A stretch of 32,168 nt of DNA, from positions 1-32,168 of the forward strand of contig CANJXE010000009.1 of NCBI GenBank assembly GCA_947478745.1, given 5' to 3'. The stretch is from Actinomycetota bacterium (GTDB lineage Bacteria > Actinomycetota > Thermoleophilia > Gaiellales > F1-60-MAGs149). Made by a program: the position numbers and the translations under genes. Positions 6,874 to 15,285 of this stretch are shown here, piece by piece. Position 1 is the first letter of the stretch. Each line of letters starts with the position of its first letter. Under the pieces are notes generated by a model that worked only from the letters and a program-made list of their open reading frames with translations, was not told the origin of the DNA and searched no databases.

Positions 6874-8325
6874 GTGGATGGGATTCTGATTCCGATCGCG
6901 GGCGTCGTCGCGGCGCTCGGCGTTGCGCTGCTGCTGGCCACGGGCACGACTGCGCCCCGCGTCGCCGGCGCCGTGCTGGCCGGACTCGGCGGAATTCCGC
7001 TCGTGCTGTCGCGCACCTCGCAGGCGGACACGCTGCTCGATCGTCCGGCGCTGCTCGGCGTCGGCGTGGTCGCCGGCGTGGTGGCGCTCGCGGTGCTGAC
7101 GCTGCTCTTCATGCGCTATCCGTGGCTCGTGCTGCCGATCGCGCTGGTGATCGGGCTGCGCATCCCGCTGCGCAATCCGCCCAGCCCGACCGATCACCTG
7201 CTGCCGCTGTACCTGGTGCTGGCGGCGGGCACGCTCGCGCTGGTGCTGCGCTCGGTCCGTGGCACTGGCACGCCCAACCGGCTCGGCTACGTCGGCTACG
7301 CGCTCGCGGTCTACGTCGTGATCGCCGCGGCCAGCCTCGCCTGGACCGCCGACCACGATGCCACCGCCTATGCCGTCGTGGCCTTCACCCTCCCGCTCGG
7401 GCTGCTGGCGGCGCTGACGGGCACGCTGCTGCCGCTGCCGCCGCTGACGAAGGTGCTGCCGTGGCTGCTGATCGTCGTGGCGCTGATCCTCGCCGTCGTG
7501 GCGCTGTGGCAGTGGCACTCGCACGACATCTTCTGGAACGACAAGCTGATGCGCACGAACGCGTACGGCGGCTACTTCCGCACGAACTCCCTGCTGTTCG
7601 ATCCCAGCCTCTTCGGTCGCGTCGAGGTGCTCGCGCTGGTGACGATCGTGGGGCTGCTCGCGCTGTCGCCACCGCGTCGCATCCTGATCCTCGCCGCGCT
7701 CGCCGCCATCCCGATCTTCCTCGGGCTCGCGACGTCGTACTCGCAGTCCTCGCTGGTCGCGCTGTGCGTGGGCATCCTCGTGATCGCCTGCGTCGTCTGG
7801 CGCTGGAAGGCGATCATCGCGATGGGCGTGATCCTGCTGATCATCGCCGTCGGTGCCGTCGCCACGCCGCAGGGCCGCACAATGCTGCACGAGCCGGCAC
7901 AGAAGGCCTCGAGCGCCCGCCTCGGCCTCGTCCAGCGCTCGATCGACCTGTTCGAGGCGCACCCGATCGAGGGCAGCGGCCTGGGCGCGTTCGCGACGGC
8001 GACGGACAAGAAGAAGGCGGCGCCCCACAACGTCCTCGCCGGCACCGCCGCCGAGCTCGGCATCCTCGGCGGGCTGGCGCTCCTCGCCGTCCTGCTGAGC
8101 GTCCTCTGGGCGGTTCGCCACCGTCGCCCCGACGCCGATCGGCCGACGCACATCATCCTCGGTGCGCTGTTCGCGACGATCCTCGTGCACGCGCTGGTCT
8201 ACGACAACTTCTTCGCCGACCCGTCGATGTGGGTGATCGCCGCGCTGCTCGCCACGGGTGCGGGCCTGCTGCCGCTCGAGGGCGAGCCAGAGCCTGGCGA
8301 CTGGATCGCGAGGCGCCCGGCATGA
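6874..8325 (+). CDS. O-antigen ligase / Wzy-like polytopic membrane protein
   Basis: About 483 residues with roughly a dozen hydrophobic helices. A long periplasmic loop (LWQWHSHDIFWND...NAYGGYFRTNSLLFDPSLFGR) is followed by the family hallmark RSIDLFEAHPIEGSGLGAF and, after a short stretch, APHNVLAGTAAELGILGG. This is typical of WaaL/RfaL-type ligases and Wzy polymerases, which transfer lipid-linked glycans. GTG 6874 is my choice; TTG 6868 is possible and neither has a clear Shine-Dalgarno sequence. The gene starts 26 nt after ctaA and overlaps the next gene by 4 nt (ATGA). Confidence 0.8.
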   Translation: MDGILIPIAGVVAALGVALLLATGTTAPRVAGAVLAGLGGIPLVLSRTSQADTLLDRPALLGVGVVAGVVALAVLTLLFMRYPWLVLPIALVIGLRIPLRNPPSPTDHLLPLYLVLAAGTLALVLRSVRGTGTPNRLGYVGYALAVYVVIAAASLAWTADHDATAYAVVAFTLPLGLLAALTGTLLPLPPLTKVLPWLLIVVALILAVVALWQWHSHDIFWNDKLMRTNAYGGYFRTNSLLFDPSLFGRVEVLALVTIVGLLALSPPRRILILAALAAIPIFLGLATSYSQSSLVALCVGILVIACVVWRWKAIIAMGVILLIIAVGAVATPQGRTMLHEPAQKASSARLGLVQRSIDLFEAHPIEGSGLGAFATATDKKKAAPHNVLAGTAAELGILGGLALLAVLLSVLWAVRHRRPDADRPTHIILGALFATILVHALVYDNFFADPSMWVIAALLATGAGLLPLEGEPEPGDWIARRPA

Positions 8326-9647
8326 GCATCACCCGCGATCGCCTCGGACTCGCGCTGCTCGGCGTGCTGATCGGCCTCGTGCTGATCGACGTACCGTGGC
8401 TCGGCGTCGATGCCTGGGCCTTCGTCGCGCCGGACGCCGCGACGGGTGGACTGCTCGGGCCGCTCGTGCGCGCGGCCGACGGCCAGTGGGATCTCGGCAT
8501 CGTGCGCGCGCCGGCGCTCCTGGCCGGCGTCCTCGTGGCGGTGCTGGCGTTGGTCCTGCCGGCGCGCCAGCCGCTGCGGCGCATCCTGCTCGTGCTGGCG
8601 ACGGCGGGCGTCGTCCTGTCCCTCCTGGTCCCCGCGACGCTGCTGCAGGTCGGGCTGCGCGAGGGCACGTCGCCGTGGTTCCACACCAATGACGCCGCGT
8701 ACCAGGTCGAGCTGGCCGGCAGCCGGATCATCCATGGCGATAACCCGTACGGCTTCGACTACACCGGCACCGGCCTCGAACGCTTCTACTCCCTCGACGG
8801 CACGCCCGTCCTCGACGGCCGCGTCGAGACCGTCGCCCTCCAGCATCTCGCGTACTTCCCCGGCCTGCCGCTGATCGGCGCCGTCAGCGCCGCGCTGCCC
8901 GGGCCGCTCGGCGACGTGCGCATCCTGATGCTGCTGTTCGCGCTGGCGCTCGTGCCCGCGGCGCTGCTGCTGCCCGGGCCGCTCGAGCTGCGCCTCGGCG
9001 TCGGTGCGCTGCTGGCGGCGAATCCGCTGCTCCTGCGCAGCACGTGGTTCGGGATCCTCGACGCCCCCGTGGTGCTCGCGCTGGTGCTCGCCTTCGCACT
9101 CGCGCTGCGGGGCCGCTGGGGCTGGACCGGTGCGCTGGTGGCGCTGGCGCTGGTGGAGAAGCAGTACGCCTTCGTCGCGATCCCGTTCCTCGCCGTCGCC
9201 GCCTGGCAGGCGGGCGGCCGCGACGCGCTCGTGCGCGCGGGTGCCTGGCTGATCGGCGTGACGGCCGTCGTCACGCTCCCGTTCCTGCTCTGGGGGCCGC
9301 GCGCCTTCATCGACGACACGCTCGTCTACGGCACGAGCGCGTATCGCATCGTGGGCTACGGCCTCAGCGGGATCCTCGTCGACCTGCACGTGGTGACCCG
9401 CGACGGCGCCTACCCCTTCGTCATCGTGGCGCTCGTCATCTGGCTCCCGCTGACGATCATCGCCCTGCGCCGCCAGTGGCTCGCGCCCGCCGCGTGGCGC
9501 GCAGCACTGGGCTTCGCGCTGTCGTTCCTGCTCCTGGCGTGGATCGCACGCTACTTTCAGACCTCCGGCTTCGTCTACCCGCTGGCCGGCCTGCTCGTGG
9601 CCGCAGCAATCGCGCTGGCTCCGACCCTCACCAAGGACACCGCCTGA
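8322..9647 (+). CDS. Polytopic membrane protein, GT-C/GT87 (DUF2029)-like glycosyltransferase
   Basis: 441 residues, about ten or more membrane helices. Following the second or third helix, a periplasmic segment reads NDAAYQVELAGSRIIHGDNPYGFDY. The pattern of an acidic residue, then Y, then G.NPY is typical of GT-C mannosyl/arabinosyltransferases of the GT87/DUF2029 group, which use polyprenyl-phosphate sugars. The overlap with the preceding ligase-like gene and the 1-nt overlap (TGATG) with the following phosphatase gene indicate a transcription unit for cell-surface glycan assembly. The sugar and acceptor cannot be read from the sequence. Confidence 0.7.
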   Translation: MSITRDRLGLALLGVLIGLVLIDVPWLGVDAWAFVAPDAATGGLLGPLVRAADGQWDLGIVRAPALLAGVLVAVLALVLPARQPLRRILLVLATAGVVLSLLVPATLLQVGLREGTSPWFHTNDAAYQVELAGSRIIHGDNPYGFDYTGTGLERFYSLDGTPVLDGRVETVALQHLAYFPGLPLIGAVSAALPGPLGDVRILMLLFALALVPAALLLPGPLELRLGVGALLAANPLLLRSTWFGILDAPVVLALVLAFALALRGRWGWTGALVALALVEKQYAFVAIPFLAVAAWQAGGRDALVRAGAWLIGVTAVVTLPFLLWGPRAFIDDTLVYGTSAYRIVGYGLSGILVDLHVVTRDGAYPFVIVALVIWLPLTIIALRRQWLAPAAWRAALGFALSFLLLAWIARYFQTSGFVYPLAGLLVAAAIALAPTLTKDTA

Positions 9648-10273
9648 TGCACACTCCCCTCCTGCTCGCCCGCCACGGCCAGGCCACCAGTGGCCCCGAC
9701 CATCGCTGGGACGCCTCCGACCCGCTGACCGAGATCGGCCTCGCGCAGGCCCGGGAGCTGGGCATCGCCGTCGCGGCGAGGGAGCCCCGACCCGACCGCA
9801 TCGTCGCGAGCCCCGCCGTGCGCGCACAGCAGACGGCGCAGGCCTGCGCCGACGCCCTCGGCCTGCCGATCGAGACCGACGCCCGCCTGATGGAGTTCGG
9901 CAGCGGCGCCCTGAGCCCGTTCACCCTCGCCGAGATGATCGAGAGCGCGCCCTACGACGACATCTGGCACCCCGACGATGCGGCCTGGGATGGCGAGACG
10001 ATCGGCGCCTTCTACGGCCGCACCGGCGAGGCGGCCGAGGCGATCTGGCGGACGGGTGGCCGCCCGCTCGTGGTCTCGCACGTGGGCACCATCCAGGGGC
10101 TCCTGCGCTGGTCGATGCGCATCCCGCCCGACGCACCCGACTCGTTCTCCCTGTTCGTCGGCAACGCGAGCCTGACCGACGTCGTCGTGCGCGTGGACCG
10201 GCACGACCGGCGGCGAGCGGATCTCCAGCGGCTCGGGGCGACCGACCACCTGACAACCGCCACCGAGATCTGA
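9647..10273 (+). CDS. Histidine phosphatase family (phosphoglycerate mutase-like) protein
   Basis: 208 residues, cytosolic. The phospho-acceptor motif ARHGQAT places the catalytic histidine at residue 10. The second catalytic histidine lies in LVVSHVGTIQGLL, and a conserved Arg is in VASPAVRAQQTA. Broad phosphatases of this superfamily remove phosphate from sugar phosphates or nucleotides; the GT-C/ligase neighbours hint at a sugar phosphate, but that is inference. The start ATG overlaps the previous stop (TGATG), and no other ribosome-binding site is evident. Confidence 0.88.
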   Translation: MHTPLLLARHGQATSGPDHRWDASDPLTEIGLAQARELGIAVAAREPRPDRIVASPAVRAQQTAQACADALGLPIETDARLMEFGSGALSPFTLAEMIESAPYDDIWHPDDAAWDGETIGAFYGRTGEAAEAIWRTGGRPLVVSHVGTIQGLLRWSMRIPPDAPDSFSLFVGNASLTDVVVRVDRHDRRRADLQRLGATDHLTTATEI

Positions 10274-10293
10274 CCGCCATCGCCCGTGTTTGG

Positions 10294-10299
10294 TAGCGT
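10294..10299 (+). promoter_or_regulatory. -10 box TAGCGT, leaderless promoter for the FadR-type regulator
   Basis: TAGCGT ends 7 nt before ATG 10307, which selects this ATG over the in-frame ATG at 10286 that lies upstream of the box. Confidence 0.55.
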
Positions 10300-10306
10300 C
10301 GCCTCG

Positions 10307-11068
10307 ATGGCCGATGACAGCGACACCGGGATCAGGGGCGACCTCGGCGGGGTCTTCGCGCCGGTGCGCACCGCCAACGCGTTCGAGCAGACCGTCGAGC
10401 GGCTGGGGCGTGCCATCCGCATGGGGCTGCTCGCGCCCGGTCAGCAGCTGCCGAGTGAGCGCGACCTGGCCCAGCACCTCGCCCTCTCGCGCTCGACCGT
10501 GCGCGAGGCGCTCCGCGTCCTGCAGGAGTCCGGCTACCTCGAGGCGCGCCGCGGCCGTGGCGGCGGGACGTTCGTCTGCGAGACGCTCCCGTCCGACGAG
10601 GACCGGCCACCCGAGGACGGCGTCCGCGATCTGCGCGGCGAGGAGCTGGCCGCGCTGCTGCGCTACCGCCGCGTCCTGGAGCTCGGCGCGGCCGAGCTCG
10701 CCGCCGAGCACTCGACCGCCGCCGACCGCGAGCGGCTGGCCGAGCTCGTCGACGAGATGAGCACGTGCCACCTGTCCGACTACGGCACCTACCGCGGCAT
10801 CGACTCGCGCTTCCACATCGCGCTGGCCGGCGTCGCGCGCTCGCCCGACCTCGTGACGGCCACGACCGCCACCCAGGCCGCGCTCAGCGACGTGCTCAAC
10901 GCCGTTCCGCGCTCGGAGGAGTCGATGATCAACTCCCAAGAGCAGCACCGTCGCATCCTGGCGGCCCTCGAGGCACACGATCGTGACGCCGCGCGCGTCG
11001 CCATGCGCGAGCACCTCGAAGGCATCGAGCACCTGCTCGCGGTTCTGATGCCCACGGGCACCGCGTAG
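10307..11068 (+). CDS. GntR-family transcriptional regulator, FadR (FCD) subfamily
   Basis: 253 residues. The winged helix-turn-helix is at about 25-92 (LAPGQQLPSERDLAQHLALSRSTVREALRVL, wing GRGGGTFV). An all-helical FCD ligand domain covers about 115-245. The usual metal-binding set of FCD domains is present as Asp166, His170, His214 and His236, so a small carboxylate ligand bound through a metal is expected. The regulated operon is not obvious. The gene is followed by the rml operon, which has its own -10 box, and no operator repeat was recognised near either promoter. Confidence 0.9.
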   Translation: MADDSDTGIRGDLGGVFAPVRTANAFEQTVERLGRAIRMGLLAPGQQLPSERDLAQHLALSRSTVREALRVLQESGYLEARRGRGGGTFVCETLPSDEDRPPEDGVRDLRGEELAALLRYRRVLELGAAELAAEHSTAADRERLAELVDEMSTCHLSDYGTYRGIDSRFHIALAGVARSPDLVTATTATQAALSDVLNAVPRSEESMINSQEQHRRILAALEAHDRDAARVAMREHLEGIEHLLAVLMPTGTA

Positions 11069-11091
11069 CGTCGGAATCTGCGCCAGCCCTG

Positions 11092-11097
11092 TAGGCT
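11092..11097 (+). promoter_or_regulatory. -10 box TAGGCT, leaderless promoter for the rmlACDB operon
   Basis: TAGGCT ends 7 nt before ATG 11105 of rmlA, in the 36-nt gap after the FadR-type gene. Confidence 0.6.
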
Positions 11098-11104
11098 GCC
11101 GCGT

Positions 11105-12175
11105 ATGGAAGTCAAGGGACTGGTCCTGTCGGGCGGTGCCGGTACGCGTCTGCGACCGATCACCCACACCCGCGCCAAGCAGCTCGTGCCGGTCGCCGGC
11201 AAGCCCGTGCTGTTCTACGGGCTCGAGGCGATGGCCGCTGCGGGCATCACCGAGGTCGGCATCATCATCGGCGACACGGGCGATGAGATCCGCGCGGCCG
11301 TCGGCGACGGCTCGCAGTTCGGGCTCGCGGTCACCTTCATCCCGCAGGACGCCCCGCGCGGGCTCGCACACGCCGTCCTGACCGCCGAGGACTTCATCGG
11401 GGACAGCGCCTTCTGCATGTACCTCGGCGACAACCTGCTGCGCGATGGCGTGGCGGGCTTCGTCGACGAGTTCCGAGCCGGCGATGCCGACGCGATGATC
11501 CTGCTCCAGCACGTGCCCAACCCGTCGGAGTACGGCGTCGCCGAGCTGGACGCCTCCGGCGCCGTCAAGCAGCTGGTCGAGAAGCCGAAGGAGCCCAAGA
11601 GCGACCTCGCCCTCGTCGGCGTCTACCTGTTCACCAGCGCGATCTTCGACGCCGCGCGCGCGCTCGAGCCGTCGTGGCGCGGCGAGTACGAGATCACCGA
11701 CGCGATCCAGGGCATGGTCGACAGCGGCCTGCGCGTCGAGCCGCACGTCGTCACCGGCTGGTGGAAGGACACGGGCCAGCTGGTCGACATGCTCGAGGCC
11801 AACCGCCTCGTCCTCGACGCCATCGAGACCGACATCCAGGGCACCGTGATCGACAGCAAGATCGAGGGCCGCGTGGTGATCCAGGCCGGCGCGACCGTCG
11901 AGCGCTGCCACATCCGCGGCCCGGTCGTGATCTGCGCCGGGGCCACAGTCCGCGACGCCTACATCGGCCCGTACTCGGCGATCTCCGAGGACGCCCTGGT
12001 CGAGCGCGCCGAGATGGAGCACGCGATCCTGCTCGAGCGCTCCAGCATCGTCGGCATCGACACCCGCATCGAGGATTCGCTGATCGGCGCCGACTGCGAG
12101 ATCCGCCGCTCCGACGCCATCCGCTCTGCCAACCGCCTGCTGGTCGGAGACGGCTCGCGCATCGAGATCCTGTGA
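11105..12175 (+). CDS. rmlA: Glucose-1-phosphate thymidylyltransferase, long form
   Basis: 356 residues. It makes dTDP-glucose from glucose-1-phosphate and dTTP, the first step of dTDP-rhamnose synthesis. The N-terminal nucleotidyltransferase domain starts LVLSGGAGTRLRPITHTRAKQLVPV and contains YLGDNLL, LVEKPKEP and GWWKDTG. From about residue 245 a left-handed beta-helix of hexapeptide repeats follows (VIDSKIEGRVVIQAGATVERC...), which marks the long StrD-like class rather than the ~290-residue RmlA. It is the first gene of a tightly overlapped four-gene operon with a GTGA overlap to rmlC. Confidence 0.93.
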   Translation: MEVKGLVLSGGAGTRLRPITHTRAKQLVPVAGKPVLFYGLEAMAAAGITEVGIIIGDTGDEIRAAVGDGSQFGLAVTFIPQDAPRGLAHAVLTAEDFIGDSAFCMYLGDNLLRDGVAGFVDEFRAGDADAMILLQHVPNPSEYGVAELDASGAVKQLVEKPKEPKSDLALVGVYLFTSAIFDAARALEPSWRGEYEITDAIQGMVDSGLRVEPHVVTGWWKDTGQLVDMLEANRLVLDAIETDIQGTVIDSKIEGRVVIQAGATVERCHIRGPVVICAGATVRDAYIGPYSAISEDALVERAEMEHAILLERSSIVGIDTRIEDSLIGADCEIRRSDAIRSANRLLVGDGSRIEIL

Positions 12176-12681
12176 GCCCGACGCCGCAGACCACGCCGAT
12201 CGACGGCGCCCTCGTCGTCCCGCTGACCAAGCATGAGGACTCCCGCGGCTGGTTCCTCGAGGCCCGCAAGGAGTCGTGGTTCACGCAGCTCGGCGGCAAG
12301 TCGAGCCAGCAGACGAACATCGTCTTCTCCCGCCAGGGCGTGATCCGCGGCCTGCACTTCCACGAGCTCGGCCAGGACGACCTCTTCTTCTGCGCGCAGG
12401 GCATGGTCCGCGTCGTGCTGTTCGATCGCCGCGAGGACTCGCCGACGCACGGCGTCGCGTGGAGCATCGACATCGGCGAGGACAATCCCTGCGCCGTCTA
12501 CGTGCCCGGTCGCACCGCCCACGGCTACGAGTCGCTCACCGATTGCCTCTTCTGCTACCACGTCACGCACGAGTACAACCCGGACGACGAGAACACGTTC
12601 CCCTGGAACGACGAGCGCGTCGCGCACCTCTGGTCGACGGACTCGCCGATCCTGTCGGCCCGGGACGTGATGGACGGATGA
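12172..12681 (+). CDS. rmlC: dTDP-4-dehydrorhamnose 3,5-epimerase-like protein
   Basis: 169 residues from GTG 12172, which overlaps the rmlA stop by 4 nt. The cupin fold shows the catalytic histidine His62 (IRGLHFH), AHGYESL (His118), tyrosines at 129 and 135 (YHVTHEYNP) and Asp165 in LSARD, all at positions expected for RmlC. The conserved lysine of the KLV segment after the active-site histidine appears to be Asp70 here (GQDDLFF), and the usual RGLHYQ is RGLHFH. Operon position makes an RmlC role by far the most likely, but these changes deserve a check. Confidence 0.85.
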   Translation: MSPTPQTTPIDGALVVPLTKHEDSRGWFLEARKESWFTQLGGKSSQQTNIVFSRQGVIRGLHFHELGQDDLFFCAQGMVRVVLFDRREDSPTHGVAWSIDIGEDNPCAVYVPGRTAHGYESLTDCLFCYHVTHEYNPDDENTFPWNDERVAHLWSTDSPILSARDVMDG

Positions 12682-13508
12682 CCGTGCTCGTCACGGGTGC
12701 GGGCGGCCAGGTCGGCCGCGCCGCCCTGCGCGAGCTGGGCGACCGCGGCATCGGCCTCCGACGCGCCGAGCTGGACGTCACCGATGCCGCCGCCGTGCTG
12801 GCCGCGGCCGAGCGGCACCGCCCCACGCTGATCCTCCACGCCGCCGCCTGGACCGACGTCGATGGCGCCGAGACCGACCACGAGGGTGCCACGCGCGCCA
12901 ACGTCGACGCCAACCGCCACGTGGCCGAGGCCGCCAAGGCGGTCGGGGCGAGGCTCGTCACCCTGTCGACGGACTTCGTCTTCGACGGCGCCAAGCGCGA
13001 GCCGTACCTCGAGTCGGACCCGACCAACCCGCTGTCGTTCTACGGCGAGACCAAGCTGCTCGGCGAGCAGGCCGCCCTGGCCGCCCACCCCGAGGGCACG
13101 TGGGTCGTGCGCACCGCGTGGGTCTACGACGAGGCGGGCACCAACTTCCCCCGCCTGATCATGCGCCTGTCGGAGACGCGCGACACCCTGCGCGTCGTTG
13201 AGGACCAGATCGGCAGCCCGACCTACGCCGGCCACCTCGCACCGCTCCTGCTCGCGCTGCCCGATCAGGTGCCGCCGGGCATCTTCCACATCGCCGGCTC
13301 GGGCGCCGCCACACGGCGCGAGTGGGCCGAGGCCGTGCTGGCCGCCGCCGGCCGCTCGACGATCGTCGAGGGCGCCACCAGCGACGAGTTCCCCACCCCG
13401 GCGCGACGTCCCGCCTACTCCGCGCTGACCTCCGAGCACGCCACTACGCCGGTGCTGCCGCCGTGGCGCGTCGGCGTGGAGGCCTGCATGGCAGGATTCA
13501 TCGCATGA
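12678..13508 (+). CDS. rmlD: dTDP-4-dehydrorhamnose reductase
   Basis: 276 residues. It reduces dTDP-4-keto-rhamnose with NAD(P)H in the last step of the pathway. The N-terminal VTGAGGQVG nucleotide motif is followed by AAAWTDVDGAE, STDFVFDG and the catalytic YGETK (Y-x3-K). The C-terminal half contains VVRTAWVYDEAGTNFPRLI and VVEDQIGSPTYAGHLA, typical of RmlD. ATGA overlaps link it to rmlC upstream and rmlB downstream. Confidence 0.95.
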   Translation: MTVLVTGAGGQVGRAALRELGDRGIGLRRAELDVTDAAAVLAAAERHRPTLILHAAAWTDVDGAETDHEGATRANVDANRHVAEAAKAVGARLVTLSTDFVFDGAKREPYLESDPTNPLSFYGETKLLGEQAALAAHPEGTWVVRTAWVYDEAGTNFPRLIMRLSETRDTLRVVEDQIGSPTYAGHLAPLLLALPDQVPPGIFHIAGSGAATRREWAEAVLAAAGRSTIVEGATSDEFPTPARRPAYSALTSEHATTPVLPPWRVGVEACMAGFIA

Positions 13509-14512
13509 GAAGAGTCCTCGTCTCCGGCGGCTGCGGCTTCATCGGCTCCCACCTCGTGCGGCGCCTGCTGCGCGAGCACGCCGACCTCCACGTCGTCAAC
13601 ATCGACCTGCTGACCTACGCGGGCCGCCCCGAGAACGTCCGCGACCTCGAGAACGACGCCCGCTACACGTTCGTCCACGGCGATATCGCGAGCGTCGAGG
13701 ACGTCGCGCGCGCCGCGGAGGGCTGCACCGGCATCATCAACGTCGCCGCCGAGAGCCACGTCGATCGCTCGATCATGGGCGGCGATGAGTTCATCACCAC
13801 CAACGTCTTCGGCACCAAGCGCCTGCTCGACCATGCCCGCCAGCACGACCTGCGCTACCTCCAGGTCTCGACCGACGAGGTCTACGGCGACGTCGATGCC
13901 CCGCACCGCTCGCAGGAGGGCGATCCGCTGCACGGCTCGAGCCCGTACGCCGCCTCGAAGGCCGCCGGCGACCTGCTCGTGCAGTCCTACGCGCGCACCT
14001 TCGGCCTCAACGCCTCGATCACCCGCGGCTCGAACACGTACGGCCCGTACCAGTTCCCCGAGAAGCTGATCCCGCTGTTCACGACGAACGCCTTCGACGG
14101 CAAGGACCTCCCGCTCTACGGAGACGGCATGCAGGTCCGCGAGATGCTCTTCGTCGAGGATCACTGCGCCGCGATCGACCTCGTCTTCCACGAGGGCAGG
14201 CCCGGCGAGGCCTACAACGTGGGCGCCGAGCACGAGGTGCCGAACATCGAGACGGCTCGCAAGATCATCGCGCTGACGGGCGCCGATCCGGCCACGCTGA
14301 AGAGCGTCGCCGATCGCCCCGGCCACGACCGCCGCTACGCGCTCGACTGCTCGAAGCTGCGTGCGATCGGGTGGGAGCGGCACACCGACTTCGACACCGG
14401 TCTGGCCTTGACGGTCGAGTGGTTCCGCGAGAACCGCCCGTGGTGGGAGGCGATCAAGAGCGGCGAGGCCTTCGCCGACTACGCCTCCAAGAACTACGGC
14501 GCGCGCGGCTAG
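13505..14512 (+). CDS. rmlB: dTDP-glucose 4,6-dehydratase
   Basis: 335 residues, an extended short-chain dehydrogenase. SGGCGFIGSH binds NAD, STDEVYGD supplies the catalytic Thr-Asp-Glu, and YAASKAAGD is the Y-x3-K pair. It converts dTDP-glucose to the 4-keto-6-deoxy intermediate. RGSNTYGPYQFPEKLIPLF and YGDGMQVREMLFVEDH are family signatures. It is the last of the four overlapped rml genes (order A-C-D-B). nucS begins only 3 nt after its TAG stop, so the transcript probably continues. Confidence 0.95.
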   Translation: MRRVLVSGGCGFIGSHLVRRLLREHADLHVVNIDLLTYAGRPENVRDLENDARYTFVHGDIASVEDVARAAEGCTGIINVAAESHVDRSIMGGDEFITTNVFGTKRLLDHARQHDLRYLQVSTDEVYGDVDAPHRSQEGDPLHGSSPYAASKAAGDLLVQSYARTFGLNASITRGSNTYGPYQFPEKLIPLFTTNAFDGKDLPLYGDGMQVREMLFVEDHCAAIDLVFHEGRPGEAYNVGAEHEVPNIETARKIIALTGADPATLKSVADRPGHDRRYALDCSKLRAIGWERHTDFDTGLALTVEWFRENRPWWEAIKSGEAFADYASKNYGARG

Positions 14513-14515
14513 CGC

Positions 14516-15178
14516 GTGCGCGTCCTCGTCGCCCGCTGCTCGATCGGGTACTCGGGACGCCTGACTACGCGCCTGGCGAGCGGCGACCGGATCATCATCT
14601 TCAAGGACGACGGCTCCGTCTGCGTGCACGGGCCGAAGGGCTTCAAGCCGATCAACTACATGTCCGGCCCGACGGCGATGACGGAGGTTGACGGCCTGAT
14701 CACGATCCGTCGCCCCGAGACCGGCGAGACGCTGCTGATCGAGGTCGAGCAGGTGATCAGCGACGACGCCCACGGTCTCGTGGATACCGCCGTGCTGGAG
14801 CGCGAGGGCCGCGAGCTCGAGCTCCACGCGCTCCTCGAACGGTCGCCCCACCTGATCGAGGAGGGCCTCGAGATCCTCGAGCGCGAGCGCTCCACCGACG
14901 TCGGCCCCGTCGACTTCCTCGCCAAGGACACCGAGGGCCGCATCGTGCTGGTCGAGGTCAAGCGCGTCAAGGCCGTCGTGGCGGCCGTCGAGCAGGTCGT
15001 CCGCTACCGCGAGCACATCGAGAAGGACGCCGCCTACGCGGGTGCCCGTGCGCTCGTCGTGGCACCCGAGTTCGCCCCCCAGGCGCGCAAGCTGGCCGAG
15101 CGCCGCAACGTGGAGTGCGTAGTGCTCGACGTGGCCGCCCTCTATGCGGGAACGGAGCACGACCCGACGCTCTTCTGA
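14516..15178 (+). CDS. nucS: Mismatch-specific endonuclease NucS/EndoMS
   Basis: 220 residues from GTG 14516. The N-terminal DNA-binding domain shows CSIGYSGRLTTRL, FKDDGSVCVHGP and GFKPINYMSGP, close to the NucS consensus. The C-terminal RecB-like nuclease core has Asp133, Glu147 and Lys149 (PVDFLAKD...VLVEVKR). The last residues, DPTLF, resemble the beta-clamp-binding tail reported for actinobacterial NucS. The enzyme cuts both strands at mismatches and replaces MutS/MutL in many Actinobacteria. It lies 3 nt behind rmlB, with no separate promoter that I can see. Confidence 0.93.
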   Translation: MRVLVARCSIGYSGRLTTRLASGDRIIIFKDDGSVCVHGPKGFKPINYMSGPTAMTEVDGLITIRRPETGETLLIEVEQVISDDAHGLVDTAVLEREGRELELHALLERSPHLIEEGLEILERERSTDVGPVDFLAKDTEGRIVLVEVKRVKAVVAAVEQVVRYREHIEKDAAYAGARALVVAPEFAPQARKLAERRNVECVVLDVAALYAGTEHDPTLF

Positions 15179-15232
15179 CGCCGCTCCGCCAACGCATGTC
15201 GATTGGTCCTCGCCAGCGCCGCGCAGGCGCGG

Positions 15233-15238
15233 TACCGT
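15233..15238 (+). promoter_or_regulatory. Candidate -10 box TACCGT for the response-regulator/kinase operon
   Basis: TACCGT lies in the 107-nt gap after nucS. A start near 15245 would give a leader of about 40 nt that contains the GGAGAGGA ribosome-binding site (15271-15278). Confidence 0.4.
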
Positions 15239-15285
15239 TGCCACAGGCGAGGATCATTCGCCATGAACCGGGAGAGGAATCGGGA

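Noticed and set aside
6559-8190. A 543-codon minus-strand open frame under the O-antigen-ligase-like gene
   Set aside because: Hydrophilic Arg/Gln/Asp-rich mirror image of a membrane-protein gene; no motif, no promoter.
9575-12022. An 815-codon minus-strand open frame across the phosphatase, FadR-type and rmlA genes
   Set aside because: Crosses three well-supported plus-strand genes and their promoters and shows low-complexity composition typical of shadow frames.
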